Below are positions 26,365 to 35,677 of a DNA stretch of 64,000 bases, piece after piece. A program made the translations under genes and the position numbers. Source of the DNA: Pseudomonas sp. B20(2017) (GTDB lineage Bacteria; Pseudomonadota; Gammaproteobacteria; Pseudomonadales; Pseudomonadaceae); contig NZ_NEJP01000002.1 of NCBI RefSeq assembly GCF_002113125.1, forward strand, positions 401,177 to 465,176, given 5' to 3'. The notes under the pieces are model-generated. The model ran no database searches, was not told where the DNA came from, and was given only the letters and a program-made list of their open reading frames with translations. Each line of letters opens with the position of its first letter. The first letter of the stretch is position 1.

Positions 26365-26691
26365 TCAGCCCTTCACCAGACTACGCACCGCCTCAATCTC
26401 CGGCACTTCCCGTTTATTCATATAAACGCGCAACGGCTCGGTAATGTTGATCCGGTCATCGATGTTCTGGTCCAGCAGCAACTGGATCAGTTCGCGCTTG
26501 AGGGTCATGGTCTGTTCGGTGGTCGGTGCCCAGACGAATTCGCTGCACGGGATGATGCCGTCATCGGCCACGTCCATGCCAAACGAATCCTCACTGAAGC
26601 GCACGATGTACTGGCCGGTCTTGCGGTTGAGGCCGACAAAGCCCTTGAGGTCGTCGGCGGCCTGGCAGATGAGTTGCGATGTGATGCGCAT
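26365..26691 (-). CDS. Hypothetical protein
   Basis: A 108-aa soluble protein of unknown function, starting MRITSQLICQAADDLKGFVG at ATG 26691 with GAGG seven bases upstream. Charged and without membrane segments or recognised motifs. It is divergent from glpQ, but the 217 bp between them make a functional link unproven. Confidence 0.6.
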   Translation of the reverse strand: MRITSQLICQAADDLKGFVGLNRKTGQYIVRFSEDSFGMDVADDGIIPCSEFVWAPTTEQTMTLKRELIQLLLDQNIDDRINITEPLRVYMNKREVPEIEAVRSLVKG

Positions 26692-26908
26692 GGTAAACCT
26701 CACGAAAAGGATCGATGGTCTACACGCAGGGCAATGAGTGGCGCGCCCTCTGCCGGGGCGGTTGCCGTGGCCAAGCGTACTGCAAACAAACGCACAAAAG
26801 TGCGGAAATTTTCGCTTTCAGTACGTTTATGTCGGTCTTGCGATAGCACGTTTTCGTTTGAGTTGCTAAAAGGGACATCTTCGAAAATACCTGCGAAAGG
26901 ACCTCGAC

Positions 26909-28036
26909 ATGCCCGCCACTTTTACCAAAAGCGCTCTGCTGCTGAGTCTGATGCTCGGCCTCGGTCAGGCCCACGCCGCCAGCCAGCCAACACCGGTTGC
27001 GCTCGCTGCCTCCGAGGGCATTCCGCACCCGGCGGTGATCGCCCACCGTGGCGCCTCCTTCGACGCACCGGAATCCACCGCAGCGTCCTACAAACTGGCC
27101 CGTGACCTGGGCGCCGACTACCTGGAAATGGACTTGCAGCGCAGCAAGGACGGCGTGCTGTTCGCCCTGCACGACGACAATCTGCAGCGCACCACCGACG
27201 TCGCCACCAAATTTCCGGAGCGCAAGGACAGCCCGGCCAATGCCTTCACCATGGCCGAACTGAAAACCCTCGACGCCGGCAGCTGGTACAACGCCAAGTA
27301 CCCGGATCGCGCGCGCCCGTCCTATGTCGGTCTGAAGATTCTGACCCTCGACGAAATCATCGACATCGCCCAGGCCAATCCGAAGCACAAGCCGGGCCTG
27401 TACATCGAAACCAAGGAGCCGAAGCTGTTCCCGGGGATCGAACATGACCTGAAGGAAAAACTCCAGGCCCGCGGCTGGCTGATACCGGCCGGCGCCAAAC
27501 AGGCTAAAAACGTCGCCAGCGTCGGCGAGAGCAACGGCAAGGTGATCCTGCAGACCTTCGAGAAGAGCAGCCTGGAAATGCTGCAAAAGGAAATGCCGCA
27601 GGTGCCGAAGATCCTGTTGCTGTGGGTGGGCGAAGGCAGCATCGAGCCGAAATCCAAAGTGACCTTTGCCGAATCCGGCGAGAAGGACAAGAACGCGTTC
27701 TACGGCAAGCAAGAGCCGAAATCCGAAGCCGAATTCAAGCAGTGGATCGACTACGCCAAGGCTCAGGGAGCAATCGGCACCGGCCCTTCGGCGAAGCTGA
27801 CCCACGGCGGCGATCAGAGCTATTCGGATCTGGTGCAGCCTTGGATGAACAAGTACACCCACGACAAGGGTCTGCTTGTGCACGTCTACACCGTGGATGA
27901 GCCGGTGGACTTCAAGAAAGTCATGGCTTCTGGCGTCGACGGCATCTTCACCAACCGCGCCAGCGAACTGCTGAAGTTCTACAAACGCCCGGCCGCCGCC
28001 AGTGTGGATCAGGTGTTGAAGAACAACGGTTTCTGA
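26909..28036 (+). CDS. glpQ: Periplasmic glycerophosphodiester phosphodiesterase GlpQ
   Basis: Splits glycerophosphodiesters into glycerol-3-phosphate and an alcohol in the periplasm. A signal peptide ends near AHA-ASQ (residue 24). Catalytic motif HRGASFDAPEST gives H46, R47 and E55; E73 and D75 in YLEMDLQ bind metal; H88 in ALHDDN is the second catalytic histidine. At 375 aa it matches E. coli GlpQ. AAAGGA precedes the ATG. The AraC gene that follows overlaps its stop codon by one base, so the two are one operon. Confidence 0.93.
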   Translation: MPATFTKSALLLSLMLGLGQAHAASQPTPVALAASEGIPHPAVIAHRGASFDAPESTAASYKLARDLGADYLEMDLQRSKDGVLFALHDDNLQRTTDVATKFPERKDSPANAFTMAELKTLDAGSWYNAKYPDRARPSYVGLKILTLDEIIDIAQANPKHKPGLYIETKEPKLFPGIEHDLKEKLQARGWLIPAGAKQAKNVASVGESNGKVILQTFEKSSLEMLQKEMPQVPKILLLWVGEGSIEPKSKVTFAESGEKDKNAFYGKQEPKSEAEFKQWIDYAKAQGAIGTGPSAKLTHGGDQSYSDLVQPWMNKYTHDKGLLVHVYTVDEPVDFKKVMASGVDGIFTNRASELLKFYKRPAAASVDQVLKNNGF

Positions 28037-28719
28037 TGCAACCGGACACCCCGTGGACAGGCCGCCTCTGGCTGGGGCACGACCATGGCCTGATCCACGG
28101 GATGTCGGGGCGCACTGCGCCCCACTCTCACTACGCACACCAACTGATTCTTGCCCCTGACCGCCCGGTGACTGTGCTGGTCGAGGACAACCCCGTCACC
28201 ACTTCCCGCCTGCTGATTGCCTCGCAGACTCGGCATGCGATTGTCGAGGCGACGGATCCAGTGTTCACCGTTTACGCCGAACCGTTGCGGTTTGATGCCG
28301 AGACATTGCGCGATGCGCTGTTCGACATCGAGTGGTCGCTGCCGACGCTGGATCACGCCATTGGACAATGCCCGCGTCGCCCTCTGAATGACCCGCGAAT
28401 CGAACGGGCCCTCGCCAATGTCGATGCTTCGCTGTCGAGCAAAGTCGCCGCCAGCGCCGTGGCCGATTCAGCCCATGTGTCGCTGAGCCAGTTGCAGCGG
28501 TTGTTCGTCAGCCAGGTCGGTTTGCCGGTGCGACGGCTGGTGCTGTGGCGGCGACTGCGGCTGGCAATGGCCGCGATTCTGGCGGGCAGCCCGGTAACCG
28601 ACGCCGCACACGCCGCCGGGTTTGCCGACTCCGCACACTTCTCCCGCAGCCTGAAAAAACTCTTTGGGGTCACGGCGCGTCAGGCGTTGCAGCACATCGA
28701 ATTGCGCCTGCTGGACTGA
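28036..28719 (+). CDS. AraC-family transcriptional regulator
   Basis: A 227-aa protein, short for the family. The N-terminal part keeps only a cupin-like remnant (GRTAPHSHYAHQLILAPD). The C-terminal HTH pair is clear: AVADSAHVSLSQLQRLFVSQ and DAAHAAGFADSAHFSRSLKK. It is translationally coupled to glpQ (stop and start share a base). Regulation of glycerophosphodiester use is a reasonable guess. Confidence 0.85.
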   Translation: MQPDTPWTGRLWLGHDHGLIHGMSGRTAPHSHYAHQLILAPDRPVTVLVEDNPVTTSRLLIASQTRHAIVEATDPVFTVYAEPLRFDAETLRDALFDIEWSLPTLDHAIGQCPRRPLNDPRIERALANVDASLSSKVAASAVADSAHVSLSQLQRLFVSQVGLPVRRLVLWRRLRLAMAAILAGSPVTDAAHAAGFADSAHFSRSLKKLFGVTARQALQHIELRLLD

Positions 28720-28720
28720 C

Positions 28721-29599
28721 TCAACGTCTCAAGCCCTCCGGCACTTTCGGCTCCTTGCCCAGCGTTGCCGGTTCGAATGGATCGAGTAACTGGGCCACGT
28801 AGTCACGGGGAAAATCCGGACGGCTGCCGATGCCCAGATCGCCCTCGCCGATCCGGTATTTCTCGGTGTAAAAACCGGTCCCCAACAGCCAGTCCCACAA
28901 GGTGAAGAACAGCCCGAAATTGACGTCACCGGCGCGCCCGTACTTCATGTGATGAAAGCGGTGCAGCGGCGCCCAGGCGAAAATCCAGCGCAACGGGCCA
29001 ATACGTATGTCGACATTCGAATGCTGCAACAACAGCTGGATCGCAATCGCGAACGCCAGCAACACCGCAACTTCGGACGAAATGCCCAGCACCAGTAACG
29101 GCAACAACCCCGCCGTCGCCTCCAGCAATTGATGCAGTGGATGTTTCATCAAACCGTTGAACCCGTAGAGCCGCTCGACACTGTGATGAATCGCGTGCAA
29201 ACGCCACATCCACGGCACGCGATGACTGGCGTAATGCATCAGGCTCATGCCTGCATCGGCGATGAACATCGCAAGCAGCACTTGCAGCCACAACGGCCAG
29301 TTCGACGGCCAGGCCCCGTCAATCGCCAGCAGCGCCACCAGCCCCGGCAATGCCAGCAGGCCGACGGCATTCAGCGCTTCGTTGACGAGCGCGTGCAGGA
29401 TGTCGCGACGGCGGTGACCGGCGGGACGGTTCCAGTTCACTTCATAAGGCAATAGCCATTCACCCGCAAACGATACCGCCAGCGCCACAACAAACAGCGG
29501 CAACAACCACACCAGCGAATACCCCGCCAACCCTATTGCGCCGCCAATAAATCCAACGCAGAACAACGGCGCGTACAGCCACGAAAAGATGCGTTTCAT
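28721..29599 (-). CDS. Sterol desaturase/fatty acid hydroxylase family membrane enzyme
   Basis: A 292-aa di-iron membrane oxygenase. Histidine boxes are H122-x3-H126 (HYASH), H135-x2-HH (HAIHH) and H213-x2-HH (HRFHH), with about four to six membrane helices. The start is ATG 29599 with GGAGG upstream. Substrates in bacteria include fatty acids, sphingolipid-like and sterol-like lipids; here it is unknown. It is convergent with the AraC gene. Confidence 0.85.
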   Translation of the reverse strand: MKRIFSWLYAPLFCVGFIGGAIGLAGYSLVWLLPLFVVALAVSFAGEWLLPYEVNWNRPAGHRRRDILHALVNEALNAVGLLALPGLVALLAIDGAWPSNWPLWLQVLLAMFIADAGMSLMHYASHRVPWMWRLHAIHHSVERLYGFNGLMKHPLHQLLEATAGLLPLLVLGISSEVAVLLAFAIAIQLLLQHSNVDIRIGPLRWIFAWAPLHRFHHMKYGRAGDVNFGLFFTLWDWLLGTGFYTEKYRIGEGDLGIGSRPDFPRDYVAQLLDPFEPATLGKEPKVPEGLRR

Positions 29600-29751
29600 G
29601 CCCACCTCCATTAATCGAAGGCTGAGCATGAAAGTTGGCGCAAAACCGCAATTGAACAAACGACGCAAACCGCTCGGGTGTTTTTAAGGGTGAATTAAGT
29701 TGCGGTGATTAACCTGAACGCACTTAAACGAATCACCCAAAGGAATAACCG

Positions 29752-30057
29752 ATGAAAACCCTGACTGCCCTGTTTACCGCTGCCGCCCTGACCCTCACCG
29801 CTGGCCTGGCCCAGGCTGACGTTCGCGTTGACCAGATCCCGCAACTGGTCAAGGAAGGCAAGATCAAGTCGCTAGAGTCGATGAACGCAGAAGCGCTGAA
29901 ACTGCATCCGGGTGCGACCATTACCGACACGGATCTGGATAACCACTTCAATGGTTATGAGTACGAAGTTGAACTGCGTACTGCTGATGGCAAGGAGTTC
30001 GATGTGGACTTCGACGCTACCACCGGCAAAGTGCTGAGCAACAAGCAAGACACGTGA
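29752..30057 (+). CDS. Exported PepSY-domain protein
   Basis: A 101-aa periplasmic protein. Signal peptide MKTLTALFTAAALTLTAGLA, cut before QADVRVDQ or DVRV. One PepSY domain follows (YEYEVELRTADGKEFDVDFD and TGKVL). PepSY domains are proposed to inhibit proteases or bind ligands. AAGGAATAA precedes the ATG at good spacing. Function in this strain unknown. Confidence 0.85.
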   Translation: MKTLTALFTAAALTLTAGLAQADVRVDQIPQLVKEGKIKSLESMNAEALKLHPGATITDTDLDNHFNGYEYEVELRTADGKEFDVDFDATTGKVLSNKQDT

Positions 30058-30074
30058 TTGACCCAACTCTCCCT

Positions 30075-30162
30075 GTGGGAGCGAGCTTGCTCGCGACGGC
30101 GTCCGGTCGGCCAACCAAGAGGTTGACTGAACCACCGCCATCGCGAGCAAGCTCGCTCCCAC
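30075..30162. repeat. REP pair (inverted)
   Basis: REP cores at 30075-30096 and 30141-30162 facing each other, between the PepSY gene and a convergent gene. Confidence 0.9.
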
Positions 30163-30179
30163 ATTTTTTATGTTTGAGT

Positions 30180-30623
30180 TCAGACTGAGGTGCTGACCAG
30201 CGAACCCGACGTGCTCGAATCCGAATCTTGCAACGCCTGCAACAACGCCGCCGTCGCCGTTTGCAACGAAGCCGAGGTGCTGGTGACCTGAGCTTGCGCG
30301 GCGGCGACTTCGGTCATCTTGGCCTGATCACTTTCCTTTTTGGCTTGGGCTGCTTGCAACGCCTGCTGCTCTTCCTGCAACTGCTTCTGCAGCTCGGCAA
30401 TCTGCTTGCGCAGTTCTTTCACGGTATCGGATTCATCGCTGCTGGAACTGCTGTCCCCCGCCGGCGCCGCGCCGCCGCCCGCCGCGACTTGGCTGGTGTC
30501 GGCTTTCACGCCGGTGCTGGCCGCCGCGGTGGTCGAGGTGTCGTCACCGGTGTCGGCAATCGAGGTTTTGCTGGTGGGCGTGGTGACGGTCTGATTGATC
30601 GAAACAGACGTGATGCTGACCAT
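30180..30623 (-). CDS. Low-complexity coiled-coil hypothetical protein
   Basis: A 147-aa protein. The first third is Thr/Ser/Ala-rich and disordered, with a Gly-Ala stretch and a serine run. The middle is a coiled coil (VKELRKQIAELQKQLQEEQQ). The tail is Ala/Ser/Thr-rich. No signal peptide or membrane segment. The start at ATG 30623 has GGAAA upstream; a longer frame has no support. Unknown function. Confidence 0.55.
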   Translation of the reverse strand: MVSITSVSINQTVTTPTSKTSIADTGDDTSTTAAASTGVKADTSQVAAGGGAAPAGDSSSSSDESDTVKELRKQIAELQKQLQEEQQALQAAQAKKESDQAKMTEVAAAQAQVTSTSASLQTATAALLQALQDSDSSTSGSLVSTSV

Positions 30624-30845
30624 GGGGAATTTCCAATGCCGGTGATAGATAACCGGGCATCGGCGGCGGTCTGCACGAATTGAGATCGACTGTGTACCGA
30701 CTCGGTATCCGAACCGGTACACAGTCATTGGCCGATCAGATTTCACGTCACCCTGCCGTCACACAACCGTCATGTGACATGGCGATGATGCGGCTCAGGT
30801 GAATCTGCAAATCCCGCGACAGACGCCTCCTCGCAGCGAGCCTTC

Positions 30846-31868
30846 ATGAACCACAGCCTCGATATCAGTCATCGCGATCCTGACCTGTTCGGCCTGCTTT
30901 ACGGCTTTCGCTTCCGCCCAGGCGAACGCGGGCGCGAGGTGGATTCGGCGACCGCCCTGCGCTGCCTGCAAGACGACAGCGAGGGCGATGAATTTCTCTG
31001 GCTGCACCTGAACCTGGCCCACGCCGCGTGCGAGCGCTGGATGAAAAGTCATCTGCAATTGCCCGAAGAGTTTTTCGAAGCGCTGCACGAAGGTTCGCGC
31101 TCGACGCGCATCGAACATGTCGATTCGGCGTTGCTGGCGGTGGTCAACGACGTGGTGTTCAACCTCAGCAGCATGGTGTCGTCGGACGTGTCGACGCTGT
31201 GGGTCTGCGTGCGCAGCAAACTGATCGTCAGTGCGCGCCTGCAACCGCTGCACTCGGTGGACAAGCTGCGTTCTTCGGTGAAGTCCGGCGAGTGCTTTCG
31301 TTCGCCGCTGGAACTGCTGGTGCACCTGCTGCGCGATCAGGGTGAAGTGCTGACCCAGATCGTGCGCAAGACCAGTATGAGCGTCGATCAGGTCGAGGAC
31401 GAATTGCTCTCCTCGCGGCTGTCGACCAACCGCGCCGAACTCGGTGCCAACCGGCGGGTGCTGGTGCGCCTGCAACGGCTGCTGGCGCTGGAGCCGGGTT
31501 CGCTGCTGCGTCTGCTCAACCGGCCGCCGCCGTGGTTGCAGAAGGAGGACGTGAAGGAGTTGCGCAAATCCACCGAGGAGTTCGCGCTGATCATCAACGA
31601 CCTCACCGCCCTCGGCGAGCGGATCAAGCTGTTGCAGGAAGAGATCGCCGCCAACCTCAACGAACAGAGCAACCGCACGCTGTTCACCCTGACTGTGGTC
31701 ACGGTGCTGGCGTTGCCGATCAACATCATTGCCGGTTTCTTCGGCATGAACGTTGGCGGTGTGCCACTGGCTACCGATCCGGAAGGGTTCTGGATTCTGG
31801 TGGCGCTGGTGGCGACGTTCACCGTGATTGCCGGACGCTGGGCGTTTCGCAAGCGGCGGGATTACTAA
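30846..31868 (+). CDS. zntB: Zinc transporter ZntB (CorA family)
   Basis: A 340-aa CorA-type membrane protein. The N-terminal cytoplasmic funnel is followed by two C-terminal membrane helices; the pore motif GMN appears in FFGMNVGGVPL, and the next helix is GFWILVALVATFTVIAG. The sequence fits the ZntB subfamily, which transports zinc. A CorA-like role with magnesium cannot be excluded by sequence alone. It stands alone between REP pairs. Confidence 0.88.
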   Translation: MNHSLDISHRDPDLFGLLYGFRFRPGERGREVDSATALRCLQDDSEGDEFLWLHLNLAHAACERWMKSHLQLPEEFFEALHEGSRSTRIEHVDSALLAVVNDVVFNLSSMVSSDVSTLWVCVRSKLIVSARLQPLHSVDKLRSSVKSGECFRSPLELLVHLLRDQGEVLTQIVRKTSMSVDQVEDELLSSRLSTNRAELGANRRVLVRLQRLLALEPGSLLRLLNRPPPWLQKEDVKELRKSTEEFALIINDLTALGERIKLLQEEIAANLNEQSNRTLFTLTVVTVLALPINIIAGFFGMNVGGVPLATDPEGFWILVALVATFTVIAGRWAFRKRRDY

Positions 31869-31881
31869 GCGCCGATCTCCT

Positions 31882-31968
31882 GTGGGAGCGAGCTTGCTCG
31901 CGAATGCGGACACCCGGATGACATCTCCTTTGCTGACACACCGCAATCGCGAGCAAGCTCGCTCCCAC
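31882..31968. repeat. REP pair (inverted)
   Basis: REP cores at 31882-31903 and 31947-31968, inverted, just after the zntB stop. Confidence 0.9.
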
Positions 31969-32096
31969 AGTGTTACTGGCTGAATTCGGATCAGTGGATC
32001 GGCTAATAGACCAAACACTGATCTGTCGCAGCCTCTCTGTAATATTTAGCAACGATCATGGGCGACACTCCTTCCCCCGCTAAGGATTGTCCTCCC

Positions 32097-33710
32097 ATGG
32101 CTACTCCCTCCCTGACCGCCAGCCCGGCCTCCGCTGCCAGTGGCAGGCCGGCCCTCGACAAGAAAACCGGCCCGTTCACCTACGTGGTGTTTTTCGCGGT
32201 GCTGGCGATGGGGCTGCTGTTCACCGCCTACAGCCTGATGCACGACATGCACGAACTCGGCACGGTGGTCACCACCTGGACCCCGTTCCTGCTGCTCGGC
32301 GTGGCACTGTTGATTGCGCTGGGTTTCGAGTTCGTCAACGGTTTCCACGACACCGCCAACGCCGTGGCCACGGTGATCTACACCCATTCGCTGCCGCCGC
32401 ATTTCGCGGTGGTCTGGTCGGGCTTCTTCAACTTCCTCGGGGTGCTGCTGTCGAGTGGCGCGGTGGCGTTCGGCATCATCGCGCTGCTGCCGGTGGAGCT
32501 GATTCTGCAAGTCGGTTCGTCCGCTGGTTTCGCGATGATCTTCGCCCTGTTGATCGCGGCGATCCTGTGGAACCTCGGCACCTGGTGGCTGGGCCTGCCG
32601 GCTTCGTCGTCGCATACGCTGATCGGTTCGATCATCGGCGTCGGCGTAGCAAATGCCCTGATGCACGGCCGCGACGGCACCAGCGGTGTGGATTGGGCCC
32701 AAGCGACCAAGATCGGTTACGCACTGCTGCTGTCGCCGCTGGTGGGTTTCGGTTGCGCGGCGCTGTTGCTGCTGGCGCTGCGCGCGTTCGTGAAGAACCG
32801 TTCGCTGTACAAGGCGCCGGAAGGCAACACCCCGCCGCCGTGGTGGATTCGTGGTCTGCTGATCCTGACCTGCACCGGCGTGTCCTTCGCCCACGGTTCC
32901 AACGACGGCCAGAAAGGCATGGGCCTGATCATGCTGATTCTGGTCGGCACCCTGCCGATGGCTTATGCGCTGAACCGCACCATGCCTGAGGAACAATCGC
33001 TGCAATTCGCTGCCGTCGCCCAAGTCACCCAGCAAGCGCTGGTGAAAAGTGCACCACTGCCGGCACCGGCCGATCCACGCGCAGTGCTCTCCGACTACGT
33101 GCGCAGCAAGGAGGCCACGCCGCAACTGATCCCTGCCCTCGCCTCCCTGACCGGGCACATCGGTGAAGAAGTGAAGGGCTACGGCTCGCTGGCGAAAGTC
33201 CCGGCCGAGGCCATGGGCAACGTGCGCAACGACATGTACCTGGCCAGCGAAACCATTCGCCTGATGGACAAGAACAAGGTCGACACCTTCGACGCCGACA
33301 CCACCGGCAAGCTGCAATTGTTCAAGCAACAGATCGACAACGCCACCCGGTTCATTCCGCTGTGGGTGAAGATCGCGGTGGCGATTGCCTTGGGGCTGGG
33401 CACCATGGTCGGCTGGAAGCGGATCGTGGTCACGGTCGGCGAGAAGATCGGCAAAACCCACCTGACCTACGCCCAGGGCGCGTCGGCGGAAACGGTAGCG
33501 ATGCTGACCATCGGCGCCGCCGACATGTTCGGCCTGCCGGTGTCGACCACTCATGTGCTGTCCTCGGGCGTGGCCGGGACCATGGTTGCCAACGGCGGCG
33601 GCTTGCAGATGAAGACCATCCGCAATCTGCTGATGGCGTGGGTGCTGACCTTGCCGGCGGCGATTCTGCTGTCGGGCAGTCTGTATTGGCTGTTTACCCA
33701 GATATTCTGA
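32097..33710 (+). CDS. Pit-family inorganic phosphate transporter
   Basis: A 537-aa inner-membrane low-affinity phosphate permease. The two family repeats are visible: GFEFVNGFHDTANAVATVIY near the N terminus and GLPVSTTHVLSSGVAGTMV near the C terminus, with many hydrophobic helices and a long cytoplasmic loop in the middle. I chose ATG 32097, where AAGGA precedes; an in-frame ATG at 32058 lacks a Shine-Dalgarno. It probably works as PitA-like metal-phosphate symport. Confidence 0.9.
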   Translation: MATPSLTASPASAASGRPALDKKTGPFTYVVFFAVLAMGLLFTAYSLMHDMHELGTVVTTWTPFLLLGVALLIALGFEFVNGFHDTANAVATVIYTHSLPPHFAVVWSGFFNFLGVLLSSGAVAFGIIALLPVELILQVGSSAGFAMIFALLIAAILWNLGTWWLGLPASSSHTLIGSIIGVGVANALMHGRDGTSGVDWAQATKIGYALLLSPLVGFGCAALLLLALRAFVKNRSLYKAPEGNTPPPWWIRGLLILTCTGVSFAHGSNDGQKGMGLIMLILVGTLPMAYALNRTMPEEQSLQFAAVAQVTQQALVKSAPLPAPADPRAVLSDYVRSKEATPQLIPALASLTGHIGEEVKGYGSLAKVPAEAMGNVRNDMYLASETIRLMDKNKVDTFDADTTGKLQLFKQQIDNATRFIPLWVKIAVAIALGLGTMVGWKRIVVTVGEKIGKTHLTYAQGASAETVAMLTIGAADMFGLPVSTTHVLSSGVAGTMVANGGGLQMKTIRNLLMAWVLTLPAAILLSGSLYWLFTQIF

Positions 33711-33725
33711 ACACTTCAGGTCCTT

Positions 33726-33826
33726 GTGGGAGCGGGCTTGGTCCGGGCGGCGATCCGACGAATGCGGTCTGCCAGTCACGATGATGTCGACTGACAGTCC
33801 CCTTTCGCGAGCAAGCCCGCTCCCAC
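33726..33826. repeat. REP pair (inverted)
   Basis: Diverged REP cores at 33726-33747 (centre GGGCTTGGTCCGGG) and 33805-33826, facing each other between convergent genes. Confidence 0.8.
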
Positions 33827-33846
33827 TTTTGATCTGTGCAGGACTG

Positions 33847-34743
33847 TTAAAGCGTCGAACGAATCAAATCCCCCAGCCAGTCCATGAACACCCGCACCCG
33901 CAACGGCAGATGCCGCTGCCTCGCGTACAACAGTGAAATGCCCATCGCCGGCGCGGTGTATTGCGGCAGCACGGTGACGATCTCGCCGCTGTCCAGATAG
34001 GTGTTCATGCCGGTGCGCGGCACCTGGATCAGACCGAATCCTCCCAGGCACGCCGATTCGTAGGCATCGGTGCTGTTGACCGTCACGCTGCCGACCATCG
34101 GCACGCGGTGAAGCTGCCCATCCTGCTCGTAAACAAACCCTTCCGATCGCGAACCCAGCACACCGACGTAGTGCACCAGCCGATGCTGCGCCAGATCCTC
34201 AAGCGTTTGCGGCACGCCGTAACGCTCCAGATATGCAGGGCTGGCGCAGTTGATCATGCTGAAATCCCCCAGATGCCGCGCCACCACGGATTGATCCGGC
34301 TGCGCGCCGACGCGCAGCACACAATCGAAACCTTCGGCGAGCAGGTCGACCCGGCGATCGGTGCTGCTGATTTCCAGTTCCAGGTTCGGATGACGGGCCA
34401 TGAACTCCGGCAACTTCGGCATGATCAGCCGCCGCGACAGAATATTCGGCATATCGACCCGAATCCGCCCGGTCAGCGACGCTTCGTCCTGACGGAACAG
34501 GTTTTCGATTTCGTCCATGTGCGACAGCAGATCCTTGCTCCGCTCGTACAACGCAAGGCCGTCCTGAGTTGCCTGGACCTTGCGCGTGTTGCGTTGCAGC
34601 AGGCGCGTGCCGAGCAGGGTTTCCAGCGCCTGAACCTGCTCAGACACCGTCGAACGCGGCAACCCCAGACTCTCCCCCGCCATCGTGAAACTCGACAATT
34701 CGCTGACCCGGACGAAGGTGCGCAGCAGTTCCAGTTTGTTCAT
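33847..34743 (-). CDS. LysR-family transcriptional regulator
   Basis: A 298-aa LysR regulator with HTH ELSSFTMAGESLGLPRSTVS and the linker-effector domain typical of DsdC/PecT-like subgroups. It is divergent from an SDR oxidoreductase gene; a perfect palindrome lies 13 bp from its start codon. It likely controls that gene and itself. Confidence 0.88.
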   Translation of the reverse strand: MNKLELLRTFVRVSELSSFTMAGESLGLPRSTVSEQVQALETLLGTRLLQRNTRKVQATQDGLALYERSKDLLSHMDEIENLFRQDEASLTGRIRVDMPNILSRRLIMPKLPEFMARHPNLELEISSTDRRVDLLAEGFDCVLRVGAQPDQSVVARHLGDFSMINCASPAYLERYGVPQTLEDLAQHRLVHYVGVLGSRSEGFVYEQDGQLHRVPMVGSVTVNSTDAYESACLGGFGLIQVPRTGMNTYLDSGEIVTVLPQYTAPAMGISLLYARQRHLPLRVRVFMDWLGDLIRSTL

Positions 34744-34755
34744 GGGCCACCCATT

Positions 34756-34771
34756 GATTGTTCGGACAATC
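34756..34771. promoter_or_regulatory. Palindromic candidate LysR operator
   Basis: GATTGT-TCGG-ACAATC is a perfect inverted repeat with arms of six. It lies in the gap between divergent LysR and SDR genes, close to the LysR start, as expected for an autoregulatory site. Confidence 0.5.
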
Positions 34772-34863
34772 CGACCAGTGATTCCGGTTTCAGTCTGTTT
34801 ATCACCTCACGGCGGATAAATAAACTTTGCCTCATCAACCGTCACCGCCAACGAGGAAGACCC

Positions 34864-35619
34864 ATGAACCGCAAAATCGCATTGATCACCGGTGCCAGCC
34901 GTGGCCTCGGCAAGAACGCCGCCTTGCACCTCGCCGCGCAAGGCGTGGACATCATCGGCACCTACAACAGCCGCGCCGATGAAGCCCAGGCGCTGGTGCA
35001 GGAACTGGGAACACTCGGCGCCCAAGCCGTGATGCTGCAACTGGATGTCGGCCGCAGCGAAGGCTTTGCCGAGTTCGCCGTGCGGGTCGAGCAGGCGCTG
35101 CAACAGCTTGATCGTCCGCGCTTCGATTTCCTGATCAACAACGCCGGGATTGGCGTGCATGCGTCCTTCGCCGACACCACGCCGGAGCAGTTCGACCTGC
35201 TGATGAATGTGCAATTGAAAGGGCCGTTCTTCCTGACTCAGCAACTGCTGCCGCTGATCAACGATGGCGGGCGGATCATCAATATCTCCAGCGGTCTGGC
35301 CCGTTTCACCCTGCCGGGTTATGCCGCTTATGCGGCGATGAAAGGCGCGATGGAAGTGCTGACCCGCTATCAGGCCAAGGAGCTGGGCGCACGGCAGATC
35401 GCCGTGAATATCCTGGCCCCGGGCGCTATCGAAACCGACTTCGGCGGCGGCGCGGTGCGCGACAATTCGGCGCTGAACGCGATGGTCGCCAGCAACACCG
35501 CGCTGGGCCGTGCCGGTCAGCCGGATGACATTGGCGGCGCGTTGGCGCTGCTGCTGTCGCCGGGGGCGCAGTGGATCAACGGTCAGCGGATTGAAGCGTC
35601 GGGCGGGATGTTTCTGTAA
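34864..35619 (+). CDS. Short-chain dehydrogenase/reductase
   Basis: A 251-aa classical SDR. NAD(P)-binding TGASRGLG, the NNAG motif (LINNAGIG), catalytic Ser in NISSGLARF, and YAAMKG (Y-x3-K) are present. The C terminus ends GQRIEASGGMFL. GAGGAAG precedes the ATG. Substrate unknown. It is divergent from LysR and closed by a strong terminator. Confidence 0.9.
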   Translation: MNRKIALITGASRGLGKNAALHLAAQGVDIIGTYNSRADEAQALVQELGTLGAQAVMLQLDVGRSEGFAEFAVRVEQALQQLDRPRFDFLINNAGIGVHASFADTTPEQFDLLMNVQLKGPFFLTQQLLPLINDGGRIINISSGLARFTLPGYAAYAAMKGAMEVLTRYQAKELGARQIAVNILAPGAIETDFGGGAVRDNSALNAMVASNTALGRAGQPDDIGGALALLLSPGAQWINGQRIEASGGMFL

Positions 35620-35640
35620 GCCCGAACAAAGTCCGGACAA

Positions 35641-35674
35641 AAAAAATCGCAGCCCTCTCAGGCTGCGATTTTTT
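35641..35674. terminator. Bidirectional terminator
   Basis: AAAAAATCGCAGCC and GGCTGCGATTTTTT form a 14-bp stem, with loop CTCTCA. A and T runs flank both sides, so it should stop the SDR transcript and the convergent PACE gene. Confidence 0.92.
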
Positions 35675-35677
35675 GTT

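Noticed and set aside
32046..33779. 577-aa minus-strand frame across the phosphate transporter gene
   Set aside because: Gln/Arg/His-rich antisense shadow that runs into REP DNA at its ends.
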